The translations under genes were made by a program, and so were the position numbers. 64,000 bases of DNA, taken from assembly GCA_963747405.1 (NCBI GenBank), contig CAVVFG010000007.1:434001-498000 (forward strand), written 5' to 3'. This document shows, in pieces, positions 24,596-34,277 of this stretch (position 1 is its first letter; each line of letters begins with the position of its first letter). The notes under the pieces were generated by a model. That model was not told the DNA's origin and made no database searches. It was given only the letters and a program-made list of their open reading frames with translations. The DNA comes from Fodinibacter sp963747405 (GTDB lineage: Bacteria > Actinomycetota > Actinomycetes > Actinomycetales > Dermatophilaceae).

Positions 24596-25474
24596 GTGAC
24601 CAGCTGGCAGACGGTGGCGGTGCGGGGTTACCTGCGCGCCACCCGCAAGAAGGGCTACCGCACGGTCGAGGCGGGGCTGCGCAGCATGGCCCACGCCCGT
24701 CCCGCGGCACCCACGCCCGGCGACCTCGCCGGGCGCCTCACGACCGAGGCGCTCGGCGGCGGCGAGGTGGTGACGGTGCGCGCGCGGTCGGATGCCGTGC
24801 CGCGCCCCGGCACGCTCGTCTACCTGCACGGCGGCGCGTTCATCAACGGCATCCAGGCGCAGCACTGGTCACTGATCACCCACCTCGCCGACACCACCGG
24901 CCGCGCGGTGCACGTGGCGCGCTACCCCCTGGCGCCGGCGCACGACGTCCGCGACGCGGAAGCCTTCCTGGCCGCCCTGCACGAGCGGCTCGCCCCACCG
25001 GCACCGCTGCACGTGCTGGGCGACTCCGCGGGTGGCACCCTCACGCTGCTGCTGGCCCAGTCCCGCGCCGGCGGCAGCATCGCCGGGCTCACGCTCATCG
25101 CGCCGTGGCTCGACCTGTCGATGACCAACCCGGCCATCGCGGCGGTCGAACGGCGCGACCCGTGGCTCACCCGGGCCGGCATGCTGCCGATCGCGGCCCA
25201 CTGGGCGGCGGGGCGCGAGCTCACCGACCCGACGGTGAGCCCGATCTACGGCGACCTGCACGGGCTGCCACCCACGCTCGTGCTCGTCGGGTCGCGCGAC
25301 ATCTGCCGGCCCGACTGCGACCGGCTGCGCGAGCGGGCGCCGGCCGGCTCCGACCTCACCGTGCACGTCGAGCCCGGTTCACCGCACGACTACCCGCTGC
25401 TCCCGACACCGGAGGGCCGGCGCGCCCGCGACGCGATCAGCGCCCACGTGCTGCGGACCCTCGACCACCGCTAG
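24596..25474 (+). CDS. Alpha/beta hydrolase of the hormone-sensitive-lipase-like family
   Basis: 292 residues. The oxyanion motif HGGAF is in LVYLHGGAFINGIQ near residue 79. The nucleophile is in VLGDSAGGTLTLLLA near 140 (GDSAG). The acid is in LVLVGSRDICRPDC near 232 and catalytic His in GSPHDYPLL near 262. This is the pattern of bacterial HSL/family IV carboxylesterases, with a soluble cytoplasmic location expected. The start is GTG 24596, 19 bases after trpB2, so the two are probably co-transcribed. The natural substrate is unknown. Confidence 0.87.
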   Translation: MTSWQTVAVRGYLRATRKKGYRTVEAGLRSMAHARPAAPTPGDLAGRLTTEALGGGEVVTVRARSDAVPRPGTLVYLHGGAFINGIQAQHWSLITHLADTTGRAVHVARYPLAPAHDVRDAEAFLAALHERLAPPAPLHVLGDSAGGTLTLLLAQSRAGGSIAGLTLIAPWLDLSMTNPAIAAVERRDPWLTRAGMLPIAAHWAAGRELTDPTVSPIYGDLHGLPPTLVLVGSRDICRPDCDRLRERAPAGSDLTVHVEPGSPHDYPLLPTPEGRRARDAISAHVLRTLDHR

Positions 25475-25491
25475 CCCCCCCGCCAGCCCTG

Positions 25492-25545
25492 CGCGAAAGT
25501 GGGTGAAGATCGTCGCCCAACCGGTGCTTTTCACCCACGTTCGCG
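25492..25545. repeat. Long imperfect inverted repeat between convergent genes
   Basis: Arms 25492-25507 and 25530-25545 are 16 bases each and match at 15 of 16 positions (CGCGAAAGTGGGTGAA against TTCACCCACGTTCGCG). The loop is 22 bases. It sits between the stop of the HSL-like hydrolase and the stop of the acid phosphatase. It could be a two-way terminator or a copy of a dispersed palindromic repeat, since its A/T-richer sequence differs from the flanks. Confidence 0.6.
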
Positions 25546-25552
25546 GGAGGCG

Positions 25553-26650
25553 TCACCGGGTCAGGACCAGTCGGTCGGTGAAGGTGCCGCCCGCCACCGG
25601 CACGAAGGACGCGGTGAGCCGGTCGGCGGTCACCTGCACGTCGAGCGACCCGAACGACGGCTGCCGGTTGCGCCCGCTCCACGCGGCGAAGTAGCCACGC
25701 TCTGCGTCGGAGGTGTCGACGTCGCGCAGGTCGTGGCCGCCGGTGCCCACCGTGACGAAGGTGGTGCCGCGGCGCCCGTCGGGGGCGATGCAGTCGCCGT
25801 CGAGCCGGCCGGTCCGGATCGTTCGGCACCCCGTCCCCAGGGCGAGGGGCCTGCTGCGCTGGTAGAGGTGCTCGTGGCCGGTGAGCACCAGGTCGACCCC
25901 CGTGTCGAGCAGCGCGTCGACGACGTCCGTCCCGGGGTCGCACCGGTAGCGGCCCATCGTCAGGCACGGCTTGTGCATGCCGACGACCACCCACGCGATG
26001 CCGGCTGCGCGCGCCCCGGTGACCGCCGCCCGCAGCCACTGCTGGTGCGTCGTGCCGTCGTCGTAGGACCACGAGCCGTGGCCGAAGTCGAGGGCCGGCG
26101 AGATCATCACGACCCGCACCACCGGGTTGCCGGCGGGCGCGTCGACGTACCACTGGCGCCCGTAGCTGCCGACCAGGCCGGGCAGTCGGTTGGGCAGGCA
26201 GCGGGCGAACCGGTCGATGTCGCCGTTCGGCCCGTCGGACTCGTGGTTGCCCGAGACGAGCTCGACCGGGTGGGCCGGGCCGACCCGGCGGGCCACGAAC
26301 CGGCACCAGGTGTCCTCGGCGCCGTTGCGGCCGTAGGACAGGTCACCCACCGCGAGGGTGAAGTCGTCGTCGCGCGCGGCGATCGAGTCCAGCACCGCCG
26401 CCGTCGCGTCGCTGCTGCCCACGTCACCGAGCACCGAGAAGCGCACGGATGCCGTAGCGCCCGTCGCGCTCGCCGTGGCGGTCGCGCTCGGCGTGGGGGC
26501 CGGTGTTGTCGAGCCGGTCGGTGCCGTCGACGCGGGCGGTGAGGCGGTAGCGGAAGGCGACGTCACGGCATCCGGGCTGTTCGTGCACGCCGTGCTGAGC
26601 AGTGCAGCCACGGCGAGGAGCATGGCCGCGATCGTGCGGGGACTCCTCAT
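25553..26650 (-). CDS. Secreted lipoprotein metallophosphoesterase, purple acid phosphatase type
   Basis: 365 residues. The signal peptide MRSPRTIAAMLLAVAALLST ends in lipobox STAC (Cys at residue 22). A Ser/Thr/Pro/Ala-rich linker runs to about residue 70. The five metal-ligand motifs of purple acid phosphatases follow in order: GDVG (near 77), GDLSYG (near 103), SGNHE (near 134), VVGMH (near 222) and TGHEHLYQ (near 257). It should hydrolyse phosphate esters outside the membrane, anchored by lipid. Cys pairs around CLTMGRYRC and GTGCRTIRTGRLDGDC may form disulfides. It is transcribed toward the hydrolase and starts 30 bases downstream of the ABC-F stop codon, so it may be read with that gene. 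Confidence 0.87.
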   Translation of the reverse strand: MRSPRTIAAMLLAVAALLSTACTNSPDAVTSPSATASPPASTAPTGSTTPAPTPSATATASATGATASVRFSVLGDVGSSDATAAVLDSIAARDDDFTLAVGDLSYGRNGAEDTWCRFVARRVGPAHPVELVSGNHESDGPNGDIDRFARCLPNRLPGLVGSYGRQWYVDAPAGNPVVRVVMISPALDFGHGSWSYDDGTTHQQWLRAAVTGARAAGIAWVVVGMHKPCLTMGRYRCDPGTDVVDALLDTGVDLVLTGHEHLYQRSRPLALGTGCRTIRTGRLDGDCIAPDGRRGTTFVTVGTGGHDLRDVDTSDAERGYFAAWSGRNRQPSFGSLDVQVTADRLTASFVPVAGGTFTDRLVLTR

Positions 26651-26680
26651 GGCCCCATCCTCCCGCCCCGAGGCCGCAGG

Positions 26681-28279
<1,599 letters not shown>

Positions 28280-28330
28280 GGTGGGACCTTCGGTGGTGGG
28301 GGCGGCGGCCCGGGACGGCCACGACCATCC

Positions 28331-28336
28331 AGAATA
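28331..28336 (-). promoter_or_regulatory. -10 box upstream of the ABC-F gene
   Basis: TATTCT on the minus strand, leaving a leader of about 45 bases before GTG 28279. Confidence 0.35.
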
Positions 28337-28408
28337 GCCGCCCGCGGACCCCACCCGGTGCACGGGACGCCCGTGGGTGCGGCCACCCGACGGCGCCGCA
28401 CCCGCCAC

Positions 28409-28414
28409 TAGGGT
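28409..28414 (+). promoter_or_regulatory. -10 box upstream of the zinc metallopeptidase gene
   Basis: TAGGGT, giving a leader of about 45 bases that contains GGAGG (28454-28458) before ATG 28466. Confidence 0.4.
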
Positions 28415-28465
28415 GGTGCCTCCCCTGCGCACCCGCGCCGGTGCGCTCGCCACGGAGGCCCGACC

Positions 28466-29383
28466 ATGAGCTTCAACGACAACGTCACCCTCGACACCTC
28501 ACAGGTGTCCTCCGGCGGCGGTGGCGGTGGTGGCGCGCCCGGCGGCATGGTCGTCGGCGGCGGGCTGGGCGGCATCGTCATCCTCGTGCTCACCCTGCTC
28601 TTCAACGGGGTCTTCGGCGGGGACAACGGGGCGACGGCGGGCATCGACCCGAGCCAGGTCGGGGTCGCCGGGAGCGAGGACCCCACCGCGTTCGAGAAGT
28701 GCAGGAGCGGCGCCGACGCCAACCAGTACACCGAGTGCCGCATCATCGGCACGGTGAACTCGGTGCAGGCCTACTGGGACTCCGAGCTGCCGCGGTTCGG
28801 CACGCAGTGGCAGCCGGTCAAGACCGTGCTCTACAAGGGGCAGGCCCAGTCCCGCTGCGGTGTCGCGAGCAACCAGGTGGGCCCCTTCTACTGCCCGCTC
28901 GACAAGCGCGTCTACATCGACGCGAGCTTCTTCCAGATCCTGGAGGACCAGTTCGGTTCCAGCGGGGGCCCGCTCGCGCAGGAGTACGTGGTCGCGCACG
29001 AGTACGGCCACGCGCTGCAGGACCAGCTCGGCCTGCTCGGCGAGGCCCAGCGCGACCCCCAGGGGCCGGAGTCGGGCGGGGTGAGGACCGAGCTGATGGC
29101 CGACTGCCTCGGTGGCGTCTGGGCCAAGCACGCGACGACCGTGCCCGACGAGGACACCGGCACCCCGTTCCTCAAGCCGCTGACCGAGAAGGACATCCAG
29201 GACGCACTGTCGGCCGCCGCGTCGGTCGGTGACGACCGGATCCAGCAGGCCACCGCGGGCCGGGTCAACCCCGAGACCTGGACCCACGGCTCGGCCGAGG
29301 CCCGGCAGCGCTGGTTCCTCCAGGGCTTCACCACCGGCGACCTCAACCAGTGCAACACCTTCGCGGCCGCCACGGTCGAGTGA
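28466..29383 (+). CDS. Neutral zinc metallopeptidase, YpfJ/KPN_02809 family, membrane-anchored
   Basis: 305 residues. A polar N-terminus with a Gly-rich stretch (SSGGGGGGGAPGG) is followed by one hydrophobic helix (about 30-50, GGIVILVLTLLFNGVFGG). The extracellular domain has zinc motif VVAHEYGHALQDQLG near residue 176 (HExxH) and a downstream ligand region RTELMADCLGGVWAKH near 207. Paired cysteines (KCRSG, TECR, RCGV, YCPL) suggest disulfides. Family members (PF04228) are predicted metalloproteases of unknown substrate. A GGAGG ribosome site lies seven bases before the ATG. It is convergent with acVLRF1, with 11 bases between stops. Confidence 0.9.
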   Translation: MSFNDNVTLDTSQVSSGGGGGGGAPGGMVVGGGLGGIVILVLTLLFNGVFGGDNGATAGIDPSQVGVAGSEDPTAFEKCRSGADANQYTECRIIGTVNSVQAYWDSELPRFGTQWQPVKTVLYKGQAQSRCGVASNQVGPFYCPLDKRVYIDASFFQILEDQFGSSGGPLAQEYVVAHEYGHALQDQLGLLGEAQRDPQGPESGGVRTELMADCLGGVWAKHATTVPDEDTGTPFLKPLTEKDIQDALSAAASVGDDRIQQATAGRVNPETWTHGSAEARQRWFLQGFTTGDLNQCNTFAAATVE

Positions 29384-29394
29384 CGCCCGCCCCC

Positions 29395-29916
29395 TTACTC
29401 CTCGATGGTGACCCGCACCGCGCGACCGCGCTCGAGGGCCTTCTCGAGCACGTCGAGCCGGGGGTCGGGCAGGTCGTAGAGCTCGCGGCGCGGCAGGTCG
29501 CGGATGCCGGCCAGCCGGGGGTCCTCGAGCAGGCTCGCCACCAGTGCCTTGTCGCCACCGAGCACGGCGCCCGCGGGGCGGATGCCGGTGAGCAGCCGCA
29601 CGGTGTGCGCCACTGCCGCGCCGACCAGCCCGTCGGCCTGGTTGGCGCGACGACGCGCGAAGCGCTGCTGGCTCCAGCCCCCGGCGGCGGTACGTGACTG
29701 CACGTAGCGGGTGCCCACCTTGTGGGCGGTCAGCCGGTCGCCCGAGGCCACGCCCACGGCGTACCCCCCGCGGCGGACCAGCACCACGGCGAGCGGGTCG
29801 TGGTCGAAACGTGCGACCCCGACGACGCGCTGGGGGCCGTCGGGGTTGTTGGCGGAGAACCGTTCCAGCCAGCCGTCGAGGCGCGCGGGGGCGACCTCGA
29901 CGACTCGGCGGGTCAC
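29395..29916 (-). CDS. acVLRF1-type peptidyl-tRNA hydrolase (Vms1/eRF1-like release factor)
   Basis: 173 residues. The key motif is RTAAGGWSQQRFARRRANQ near residue 74. Its loop with invariant Gln corresponds to the GxxQ catalytic loop of Vms1 and the GGQ of eRF1. LTAHKVGTRYVQSRT precedes it and TGIRPAGAVLGGDKALVASL follows near 115, matching the actinobacterial VLRF1 family. Such proteins release nascent chains from peptidyl-tRNA during ribosome rescue. GTG 29916 lies nine bases after the sufT stop in the same direction, so it appears to be the last gene of the SUF operon. I know of no established reason for that linkage. Confidence 0.83.
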   Translation of the reverse strand: MTRRVVEVAPARLDGWLERFSANNPDGPQRVVGVARFDHDPLAVVLVRRGGYAVGVASGDRLTAHKVGTRYVQSRTAAGGWSQQRFARRRANQADGLVGAAVAHTVRLLTGIRPAGAVLGGDKALVASLLEDPRLAGIRDLPRRELYDLPDPRLDVLEKALERGRAVRVTIEE

Positions 29917-29925
29917 GAGGCTACG

Positions 29926-30252
29926 TCAGATGTTGAAGCCGAGGGCGCGCAGCTGCTCGCGGCCGTCGTCGGTGATCTTGTCGGGGCCCCACGGCGGCAT
30001 CCAGACCCAGTTGACCCGGTAGGAGGCGACCAGGCCCTCGAGGGACTGCTCGGTCTGGTCCTCGATGACGTCGGTGAGCGGGCACGCCGCCGAGGTGAGG
30101 GTCATGTCGATGACCGCGTGGTTCTGGCCGTCGACGGTGATGCCGTAGACGAGGCCGAGGTCGACGACGTTGATGCCGAGCTCGGGGTCGACGACGTCGC
30201 GCAGCGCCTCCTCGACGTCGGCGACATTCGCGGGGGTGGTGGTCTCGGTCAT
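29926..30252 (-). CDS. sufT: SufT-type metal-sulfur cluster assembly factor (DUF59)
   Basis: 108 residues, a single MIP18/DUF59 domain. It has DVVDPELGINVVDLGLVYGI near residue 19 and the conserved Thr-Cys region MTLTSAACPLTDVIED near 56, whose Cys is thought to bind metal. SufT proteins help mature Fe-S proteins under high demand. ATG 30252 overlaps the sufU stop by four bases (ATGA), so translation is coupled. A longer in-frame extension upstream to 30315 lies inside sufU and was rejected. Confidence 0.9.
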   Translation of the reverse strand: MTETTTPANVADVEEALRDVVDPELGINVVDLGLVYGITVDGQNHAVIDMTLTSAACPLTDVIEDQTEQSLEGLVASYRVNWVWMPPWGPDKITDDGREQLRALGFNI

Positions 30253-30695
30253 GGGTGGGCTCCTTCGGCCTGGTGCAGGGCGTCGGTGAAGGCCATCCAC
30301 GACAGGAGGGCGCACTTCACCCGGGCGGGGTACTTGGCGACACCGGAGAGGGCGACGCCGTCGCCGATCTGCTCCTCGTCACCGGGGTCCTCACCCTTGC
30401 TGGTGAGCATCGAGCGCATCGCCTCGACGGTGTCGCGGGCGTGGGCGACGGACTCGCCGGTGATCTCCTCGGCGAGGATCGACGCCGAGGCCACGCTGAT
30501 CGAGCAGCCCGTGGCGTCGTAGGACACGTCCTCGACGACGGCATCGTCGCCGGTGCCGGTGACGTGCACGCGCAGGGTGACCTCGTCGCCGCAGGTGGGG
30601 TTGACGTGGTGCACCTCGGCCCCGAACGGGTCGCGAAGGCCGGCGCGCACCGGGCGCTTGTAGTGCTCGAGGATGAGCTCCTGGTAGAGGTCCAT
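30249..30695 (-). CDS. sufU: SUF sulfur-transfer/scaffold protein SufU
   Basis: 148 residues. The three conserved cysteines are in NPTCGDEVTL (near 40), TGCSISVASASIL (near 67) and VKCALLSWMAF (near 129), with Asp in the CGD motif as zinc ligand. SufU is a zinc-dependent sulfur acceptor for SufS in Gram-positive SUF systems and replaces SufE, which is not present here. Its ATG overlaps the last base of the sufS TGA and its own stop overlaps the sufT start, showing tight coupling. Confidence 0.93.
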   Translation of the reverse strand: MDLYQELILEHYKRPVRAGLRDPFGAEVHHVNPTCGDEVTLRVHVTGTGDDAVVEDVSYDATGCSISVASASILAEEITGESVAHARDTVEAMRSMLTSKGEDPGDEEQIGDGVALSGVAKYPARVKCALLSWMAFTDALHQAEGAHP

Positions 30696-31990
30696 CAGAC
30701 CGCCACCTCCAGCCCGAACATCGCCGGCACGCGGTCGAGCGCCTCGAGGAGCGCGTCGACCTCGGCGGGCGTGGTGTAGGCGGCGAAGCTCGCACGGGTG
30801 CTCGCCTGGGCCTTCAGGGCCCGGTGCAGCGGCCACGCGCAGTGGTGGCCGACGCGCACGGCGACGCCGCTGTCGTCGAGCACCTGGCCGACGTCGTGGG
30901 CATGCACGCCGTCGACGACGAAGGCCACCGCTCCCCCGCGCTCGCGCAGGTCGTCGGGGCCGAGCACCCGCACCCACGGACGCTGCGCGAGGCCCTCGAG
31001 CAGCCGCCGGGTGAGCGCCTGCTCGTGGGCGTGCACCCGGTCGAGACCGAGTGCGGTGAGGTAGTCGCACGCGGCGGCGAGCCCCACCGCCTGGGCCGCG
31101 ACCGGGACCCCGGCCTCGAACTTCTGCGGCGCCGGGGCGTACGTGGACCCCTCCATGGTGACCGTCTCGATCATCGAGCCGCCGGTGAGGAACACCGGCA
31201 TCTCGTCGAGCAGCTCGGGGCGGGCCCACAGCACACCGATGCCGAGCGGGCCGAACATCTTGTGCCCCGAGAACGCCAGCACGTCGACGCCGAGGTCGTG
31301 GACGGCGACCGGCAGGTGCGGCACCGACTGGCAGGCGTCGAGCACGGCGAGCGCGCCGACGGCGTGCGCCCGCTCGGCCAGCTGCTGCACCGGGTTGATC
31401 GTGCCGAGCACGTTGGACACGTGGGTGAACGCGAACACCTTGGTGCGCTCGGTGAGCAGGGTGTCGAGGTCGGTGAGGTCGAGGCGGCCGTCGGCGGTGA
31501 CCGGCACCCAGCGCAGCGTGGCACCGGTGCGCCGGCAGGCCTCCTGCCACGGGATGAGGTTGGCGTGGTGCTCCATCTCGGTGACGAGCACCTCGTCGCC
31601 GGGACGCAGGGTGAAGCGGGCGCCGTGCCCGCCGCCACCACCGTGCGTGCCGTTGGTGAAGGCGTAGGCCACCAGGTTGATCGCCTCGGTGGCGTTGCGG
31701 GTGAACACGACCTCGTCGGAGCGCGCCCCGATGAACGCGGCGATGGTCGCGCGCGCCGACTCGTAGGCGTCGGTGCCCTCCTCGGAGAGCTGGTGGGCGC
31801 CACGGTGCACCGCGGCGTTGGTGTGCTCGTAGAACCCGCGCTCGGCGTCGAGCACCTGGCGCGGCTTGTGCGAGGTGGCACCCGAGTCGAGGTAGACCAA
31901 GGGGTGCCCCCCGCGCACGGTGCGCGTCAGGATCGGGAAGTCGGCCCGGATGCGGGCGAGCTCCTCGTCGGGAAGGGGGCCGGCAGCCAA
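30695..31990 (-). CDS. sufS: Cysteine desulfurase SufS
   Basis: 431-residue class V aminotransferase-fold PLP enzyme. YLDSGATSHKPRQVLDA lies near residue 32, VTEMEHHANLIPWQEACRR near 135, and the PLP lysine is in LAFSGHKMFGPLGIGVLW near 241. The sulfur-carrying cysteine is in VRVGHHCAWPLHRALK near 385, the SufS-type RxGHHCxxP motif. It removes sulfur from cysteine to give a persulfide passed to SufU. The reading frame suggests a TTG start at 31990, directly after the sufC stop; no ATG or GTG gives an intact N-terminus, so the start is less certain than the rest. Confidence 0.93.
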   Translation of the reverse strand: MAAGPLPDEELARIRADFPILTRTVRGGHPLVYLDSGATSHKPRQVLDAERGFYEHTNAAVHRGAHQLSEEGTDAYESARATIAAFIGARSDEVVFTRNATEAINLVAYAFTNGTHGGGGGHGARFTLRPGDEVLVTEMEHHANLIPWQEACRRTGATLRWVPVTADGRLDLTDLDTLLTERTKVFAFTHVSNVLGTINPVQQLAERAHAVGALAVLDACQSVPHLPVAVHDLGVDVLAFSGHKMFGPLGIGVLWARPELLDEMPVFLTGGSMIETVTMEGSTYAPAPQKFEAGVPVAAQAVGLAAACDYLTALGLDRVHAHEQALTRRLLEGLAQRPWVRVLGPDDLRERGGAVAFVVDGVHAHDVGQVLDDSGVAVRVGHHCAWPLHRALKAQASTRASFAAYTTPAEVDALLEALDRVPAMFGLEVAV

Positions 31991-31991
31991 C

Positions 31992-32756
31992 TCAGGCCTC
32001 GACGGTGTCGGGGAGGAAGCGGTCGTAGCCCTCGGCCTCGAGGCGGTCGGCGAGCTCCTTGCCGCCCTCCTCGGCGATCCGACCGTCGACGAAGACGTGC
32101 ACGAAGTCGGGCTCGATGTAGCGCAGGATGCGGGTGTAGTGCGTGATGAGCAGCACGCCGGCGCCGGTGGAGTCCTTGGCGCGGTTGACGCCCTCGGAGA
32201 CCACGCGGAGCGCGTCGACGTCGAGGCCGGAGTCGGTCTCGTCGAGCACGGCGAACTTGGGTCGCAGCAGCTCCATCTGGAGGATCTCGTGGCGCTTCTT
32301 CTCGCCTCCGGAGAAGCCCTCGTTGACGTTGCGCTCGGCGAAGGCGGGGTCCATGCGCAGCTGCGTCATGGCGCCCTTCATGTCCTTGACCCAGGTGCGC
32401 AGCTTCGGGGCCTCGCCGTCGATGGCGGTCTTGGCGGTGCGCAGGAAGTTGGAGACGGTGACGCCGGGAACCTCGACGGGGTACTGCATGGCGAGGAAGA
32501 GGCCGGCGCGGGCGCGCTCGTCGACCTTCATCGAGAGCACGTCCTCACCGTCGAGGGTGACCGAGCCGGAGGTGACCGTGTACTTGGGGTGACCTGCCAC
32601 GGAGTAGGCCAGCGTCGACTTGCCCGACCCGTTGGGCCCCATGATGGCGTGGGTCTCACCGGAGCGGATCGTCAGGGTGACGCCGCGCAGGATCTCCTTG
32701 GCGCCCTCCTCGGTGTCGACGGAGACGTGCAGGTCCTTGATCTCAAGGGTGGACAT
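31992..32756 (-). CDS. sufC: SUF ATPase SufC
   Basis: 254-residue ABC-type ATPase with no membrane domain. Walker A GPNGSGKSTLAYSVAGHP starts near residue 36, the signature FSGGEKKRHEILQM near 152, and Walker B AVLDETDSGLDVDAL near 173. LARAGLFLAMQYPVEVPGV-type Q-loop sequence is present. SufC forms the SufBCD complex in which clusters are built. It lies between a Rieske-type ferredoxin gene (five bases upstream) and sufS. ATG 32756 gives the standard MSTLEIKDLHV start. Confidence 0.95.
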   Translation of the reverse strand: MSTLEIKDLHVSVDTEEGAKEILRGVTLTIRSGETHAIMGPNGSGKSTLAYSVAGHPKYTVTSGSVTLDGEDVLSMKVDERARAGLFLAMQYPVEVPGVTVSNFLRTAKTAIDGEAPKLRTWVKDMKGAMTQLRMDPAFAERNVNEGFSGGEKKRHEILQMELLRPKFAVLDETDSGLDVDALRVVSEGVNRAKDSTGAGVLLITHYTRILRYIEPDFVHVFVDGRIAEEGGKELADRLEAEGYDRFLPDTVEA

Positions 32757-32760
32757 GGGT

Positions 32761-33102
32761 TCAGCTCTCCTCGGACAGGGCGACGAAGACGTCGTCGCCC
32801 TCGATGCGGACGGTGTGGACGGCGATGGGGATGACGGCCGGTGGGCCGGTGGGCTCGCCGGTGCGCAGGTCGAAGCGCGAGCCGTGCAGCCAGCACTCGA
32901 GCGTGCAGCCGTCGAGCTCACCCTCGGACAGCGAGACGTTGGCGTGCGTGCAGGTGTCGTCGACGCAGTGCACGGCCCCGTCGTCGGTGCGCACGACGGA
33001 GACGCGGCGACCCTCGATCTCGGCAAGGGTGGGGCCGACGGCCGGCAGCTCGTCGAGCCGGCAGACGCGCACGAAGTCGGTGTCGGTCAGCTGCTCGCTC
33101 AT
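32761..33102 (-). CDS. Rieske-type [2Fe-2S] ferredoxin encoded in the SUF operon
   Basis: 113 residues with Rieske ligands in Cys-x-His (DDTCTHANVSL near 48) and Cys-x2-His (LECWLHGSRFDLRTG near 68). It is annotated in related genomes as a non-haem iron oxygenase ferredoxin subunit. Its place between sufD and sufC is typical of actinobacterial SUF operons and suggests an electron-transfer role during cluster assembly, which is inference. Its ATG overlaps the sufD stop by four bases. Confidence 0.9.
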   Translation of the reverse strand: MSEQLTDTDFVRVCRLDELPAVGPTLAEIEGRRVSVVRTDDGAVHCVDDTCTHANVSLSEGELDGCTLECWLHGSRFDLRTGEPTGPPAVIPIAVHTVRIEGDDVFVALSEES

Positions 33103-34277
33103 GCGGCACCCCCGGCGAGCTCACGCTCGATGGCGCCCATCAGGCGCTCCTGCACCTCGGGGACGCCGATCCGGCCGACGACGCTGGCGAAGAACCCGCG
33201 CACGACCAGGCGGCGCGCCTCGTCCTCGGGGATGCCGCGCGCCATCAGGTAGAACAGCTGCTGGTCGTCGAAGCGCCCGGTGGCAGAGGCGTGCCCGGCG
33301 CCCTTGATCTCACCGGTCTCGATCTCGAGGTTGGGCACCGAGTCGGCGCGCGCACCCTCGGTCAAGACCAGGTTGCGGTTGAGCTCGTAGGTGTCGGTGC
33401 CCTCGGCGCTGGCCCGGATCAGCACGTCGCCGACCCACACGGTGTGCGCGGTGTCGCCCTGCAGCGCACCCTTGTACTCGACGTTGCTGCTGCAGTGCGG
33501 CGCCGAGTGGTCGACGAAGAGGCGGTGCTCGAGGTGCTGCCCGGCATCCGCGAAGTAGACGCCGAGGCCCTCGAACGAGCCGCCCGGGCCGGTGTAGGAC
33601 GCGTTGGTGTTGAACCGGACGATGCCGCCGCCGATGCTGACGGCGATGTGCCGCACGGTGGCGTCGCGCCCGATGACCAGGTCGTGCTGCGCCAGGTGGT
33701 GGGCGTCGTCGGCCCACTCCTGCACGGTGACCAGGGTGACCTGGGCGCCGTCGGCGGCCACCACGGAGACGACCTCGCTGTACTGCGAGGTGCCGGCGTG
33801 CTCGAGCACGACGGTGGCGCGGGCGAACCGGCCGACGCGCACCAGCAGGTGCCCGTGGACGACCTCGCGCTCGGTGCCGGTGAGCCGGATGCGCACCGGC
33901 TCGGCGAGGTCGGCGTCGGCGGGGATGTCGAGCACCGCGACGCCACCGCTGTGCGCGGCGGCGACGGCGGCGGCGCGGTCACCCGGGGCCGGTGCGCCAC
34001 TGGCGCGCCACTCCTGCGCGGATGCCGTGCCGAGCGTGACGCCGTCGGGGAGCGACTCGCTCCACTCCAGGTGGGCGCCGGTGGGCTCGTCGTGGAACAG
34101 CGCCCCGAGCCGGTCGACCGGTGTGAAGCGCCACTCCTCCTCGCGGCCGGTGGGCAGCGGGAAGTCGGCGACGGCGTACGACGTGGTGCGCTCGGCGCGC
34201 GACTGGTCGGGGACCATCGTCGCGGCGCTGTCGGTGTGCGCGCCCGAGGTCGGGCGCTGGGGGGTGAGCAGGCTCAT
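33099..34277 (-). CDS. sufD: SUF scaffold protein SufD
   Basis: 392 residues, the SufBD beta-helix fold. Visible features are FRFNTNASYTGPGGSFEGLG-type repeats, the conserved HCSSNVEYKGALQGDTAHTVWVG region split around residues 255-278, and the C-terminal ASATGRFDDQQLFYLMARGI near 335. SufD forms a heterodimer with SufB in SufBC2D and is needed for iron entry. Its ATG follows the sufB stop with no gap, and its stop overlaps the ferredoxin gene by four bases. Confidence 0.94.
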   Translation of the reverse strand: MSLLTPQRPTSGAHTDSAATMVPDQSRAERTTSYAVADFPLPTGREEEWRFTPVDRLGALFHDEPTGAHLEWSESLPDGVTLGTASAQEWRASGAPAPGDRAAAVAAAHSGGVAVLDIPADADLAEPVRIRLTGTEREVVHGHLLVRVGRFARATVVLEHAGTSQYSEVVSVVAADGAQVTLVTVQEWADDAHHLAQHDLVIGRDATVRHIAVSIGGGIVRFNTNASYTGPGGSFEGLGVYFADAGQHLEHRLFVDHSAPHCSSNVEYKGALQGDTAHTVWVGDVLIRASAEGTDTYELNRNLVLTEGARADSVPNLEIETGEIKGAGHASATGRFDDQQLFYLMARGIPEDEARRLVVRGFFASVVGRIGVPEVQERLMGAIERELAGGAA

